Below the pieces are notes generated by a model that saw nothing but the letters and a program-made list of their open reading frames with translations, was not told where the DNA came from and searched no databases. Position numbers and translations under genes: made by a program. Positions 62,606-64,000 of a stretch of DNA of 64,000 bases are shown piece by piece (position 1 is the stretch's first letter; each line of letters starts with the position of its first letter). Source of the stretch: Paramacrobiotus metropolitanus (lineage: Eukaryota > Tardigrada > Eutardigrada > Parachela > Macrobiotidae); NCBI RefSeq assembly GCF_019649055.1, contig NW_026570261.1:1099330-1163329 (forward strand), written 5' to 3'.

Positions 62606-63567
62606 ATGGCAAGCACGACAATTCAACATCCCATCTCGGCAACATTTTTCTGAAATCTGTCGGTGGTCGAACAGTCGCTGCTGCTGTCTACGCTGTCTTT
62701 CTGGTCTCCATTGTAATCCTAAACGCCCTGGCCGCATTTTCCGTATACCAAACCAAAAGTGACCGCTCTGCATACTTTGGTATTTATCTGCTCCATCTTT
62801 TCGCCATCAATATTGTGGCCAGTGTCACTGTCATCCCCTTGGATCTGGTTAACATCCTACCAGACGACTATTTGACGGTTGGTCAATGCGCCTTCTATAC
62901 GTTTGCCAGCTGGGTGTTGTTCGCCGTTGTGGCCAATTCCCATCTTTTAATCACCATTAATCGGTGGGTGGTGGTAACCTATCCGCATGTTTATCGGAGG
63001 CGTCATAATATGCGTTCCGTAACCGTTTCCTGTTTCTCAATCTGGATATATGTGTTGGTGTGGATGCTCCCGATTTACGTCTACCGGATCGCCAGAAGCA
63101 ATACATACTGTTTGTTAGATGTCATCGACATTCCATCGGCAGCGAGTAACTCTATTATCGCGTGGGAGATGGTAACCTATCTGGCCGTCTTCGTCATGCC
63201 GATAATTACCGTGATTGTATTGTACCCTGTGATTGAGTGGCGACGTCACCAACAGGCACTATCGCGGGTCCGGCCAGTGACCGCTAAACCTGGTTCTTCG
63301 GTGGCTAATGCCCTTCAAGAAAGTGCGAGCAGGAGAATCCGCTCAGTCAGCGCAGCGGACCAGAAGACCTTCCGCATTCTGATGGTACTCACTTGCAGTC
63401 TGGCTTTTTCCTGGATACCGCAGCTGGTGTGGGGGTTTATCGAGTTCCCGGTGCAGAACAGCGTGTCTCCTGCAGTGTATGACATTGTCGATCTCATTTT
63501 TGATGTGTATTGGATGGTTCAAGCTTTACTGGATCCGGTGCTTTTTATATTTGTTCTGAAAATTTAA
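62606..63567 (+). CDS. Class A (rhodopsin-like) GPCR, nearly full length
   Basis: About 320 residues. Seven membrane segments can be followed: AVYAVFLVSIVILNAL (TM1), FAINIVASVTVIPLDL (TM2), WVLFAVVANSHLLITINRW (TM3, with NRW where DRY is usual), IWIYVLVWMLPIYVYRI (TM4), TYLAVFVMPIITVIVLYP (TM5), SLAFSWIPQLVWGFI (TM6) and VQALLDPVLFIFV (TM7, DPxxF in place of NPxxY). The cytoplasmic loop 3 is Ser/Arg-rich. From the ATG at 62606 the frame is off by one base until about codon 5 (ACGACAATTC versus ACGAATAATTC in the mirror copy), so this copy lacks a usable start unless initiation is internal (ATG 62815) or a base is missing. Ligand unknown. Confidence 0.82.
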
Positions 63568-64000
63568 TGATGTTCGCAAAAAAATGGACAAAAAAAACAT
63601 TATGGAGGCAAAAGCACTCACGCATTATTTTCTTTAATATGCCTGACCGTTCTGTCTCTTGGTATGTTACTCTGTTGGAATGGTTTTGCGACAGTCTTGT
63701 AGTATGTAGCGATAAAAGTACGTATTTGTAGTTTCCCGAAACAAATCGTTCTGTCAGCTTTATACGGTTCAGACAACGCAGACTGTATACGAGCGCCCTT
63801 CAAGTAAGTACGACTGAGGTTCTGAACCGTTCCAAAAATCACTCGAACTATTTACCTGAATTAGCCAGTCGAAAGATTCAAAAATGGTGGGAAGTCAGTA
63901 CAACGTCTCTTCATTGAATTGCTTACTGTCAGCCGCAAATCTGAACAGCATTTTACTTGCAGCATTACGAAGAGTAAATGACAAGGTTCAATTAGGTCCA
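63568..64000. other. Downstream flank of the right receptor
   Basis: 433 bp beyond the receptor stop codon and outside the detectable inverted repeat. I see no gene. Confidence 0.4.

Larger units (their letters stand above)
55224..63037. repeat. Right arm of the giant inverted repeat (7.8 kb)
   Basis: Reverse complement of 46427-54269 with scattered differences. The inner edge is TGCACACCGTGACATAGG and the outer edge coincides with the point where the left arm is cut by the LTR, so the original repeat probably extended farther. It contains mirror copies of all nested elements: the tandem triplet at about 55553-55808, the TATAG element at 56316-57617, and the unassigned 92-codon (58603-58881) and 75-codon (62052-62279) frames. 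Confidence 0.95.

Noticed and set aside
46427-63037. Polinton/Maverick or other giant DNA transposon with 7.8-kb inverted ends
   Set aside because: No DNA polymerase, integrase or packaging genes in the arms or spacer; the content is receptor genes and nested small elements.

Overview
The window looks like nuclear DNA of a small invertebrate animal. Host genes have short introns, extracellular VWA-CUB-ZP architecture, rhodopsin-type receptors, a forkhead factor and kinase-kelch fusions. A tardigrade is my best guess from the lineage-specific feel of the kinase-kelch and receptor families, but nothing in the sequence proves it. More than three quarters of the window is mobile or repetitive DNA.

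Layout. 1-870: a non-autonomous element with inverted ends. 890-2740: a 105-bp minisatellite. 2950-10442 (minus): a kinase-kelch gene split by a CR1/jockey-like LINE (about 4780-9391, plus strand). 10764-11381 (minus): a decayed receptor fragment. 11366-13658 (plus): a three-exon forkhead gene. 14104-20497 (plus): a VWA-CUB-ZP gene whose ZP domain is split by a 3.5-kb intron holding a restriction-like-endonuclease LINE (16188-19498) with a clean 12-bp target duplication. 20842-21339 (minus): the kelch 3' exon of a second kinase-kelch paralogue.

21736-46426 (minus): a giant, 24.7-kb Ty3/gypsy-type LTR retrotransposon. Its two LTRs (391 and 392 bp) differ at only two positions. It carries a primer-binding site, a 1-kb leader, a 1389-residue Gag with an N-myristoylation-like start and a zinc knuckle, and pol with protease, RT, RNase H and a DD35E integrase. 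Unusually, it also has about 10 kb of extra open reading frames (149, 925, 1638 and about 660 residues) downstream of integrase and a 2-kb repeat-bearing 3' non-coding region. It has no target duplication. Its flanks do not belong together: the tail of a kinase-kelch gene lies on one side and a truncated receptor on the other.

46427-63037: a very large inverted repeat with two 7.8-kb arms around a 954-bp spacer. The outer ends hold divergently transcribed receptor genes, and the spacer holds a third, 5'-truncated receptor copy. Inside the arms are nested DNA elements: a Tc1/mariner-like MITE with TA duplications, elements whose ends are arrays of TATAGRCACCC, a 100-bp tandem triplet and a relative of the element at 1-870.

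Single-base frame breaks recur in otherwise well-preserved reading frames, several of them in homopolymers. Low-level indel error in the assembly therefore has to be weighed against real decay throughout.
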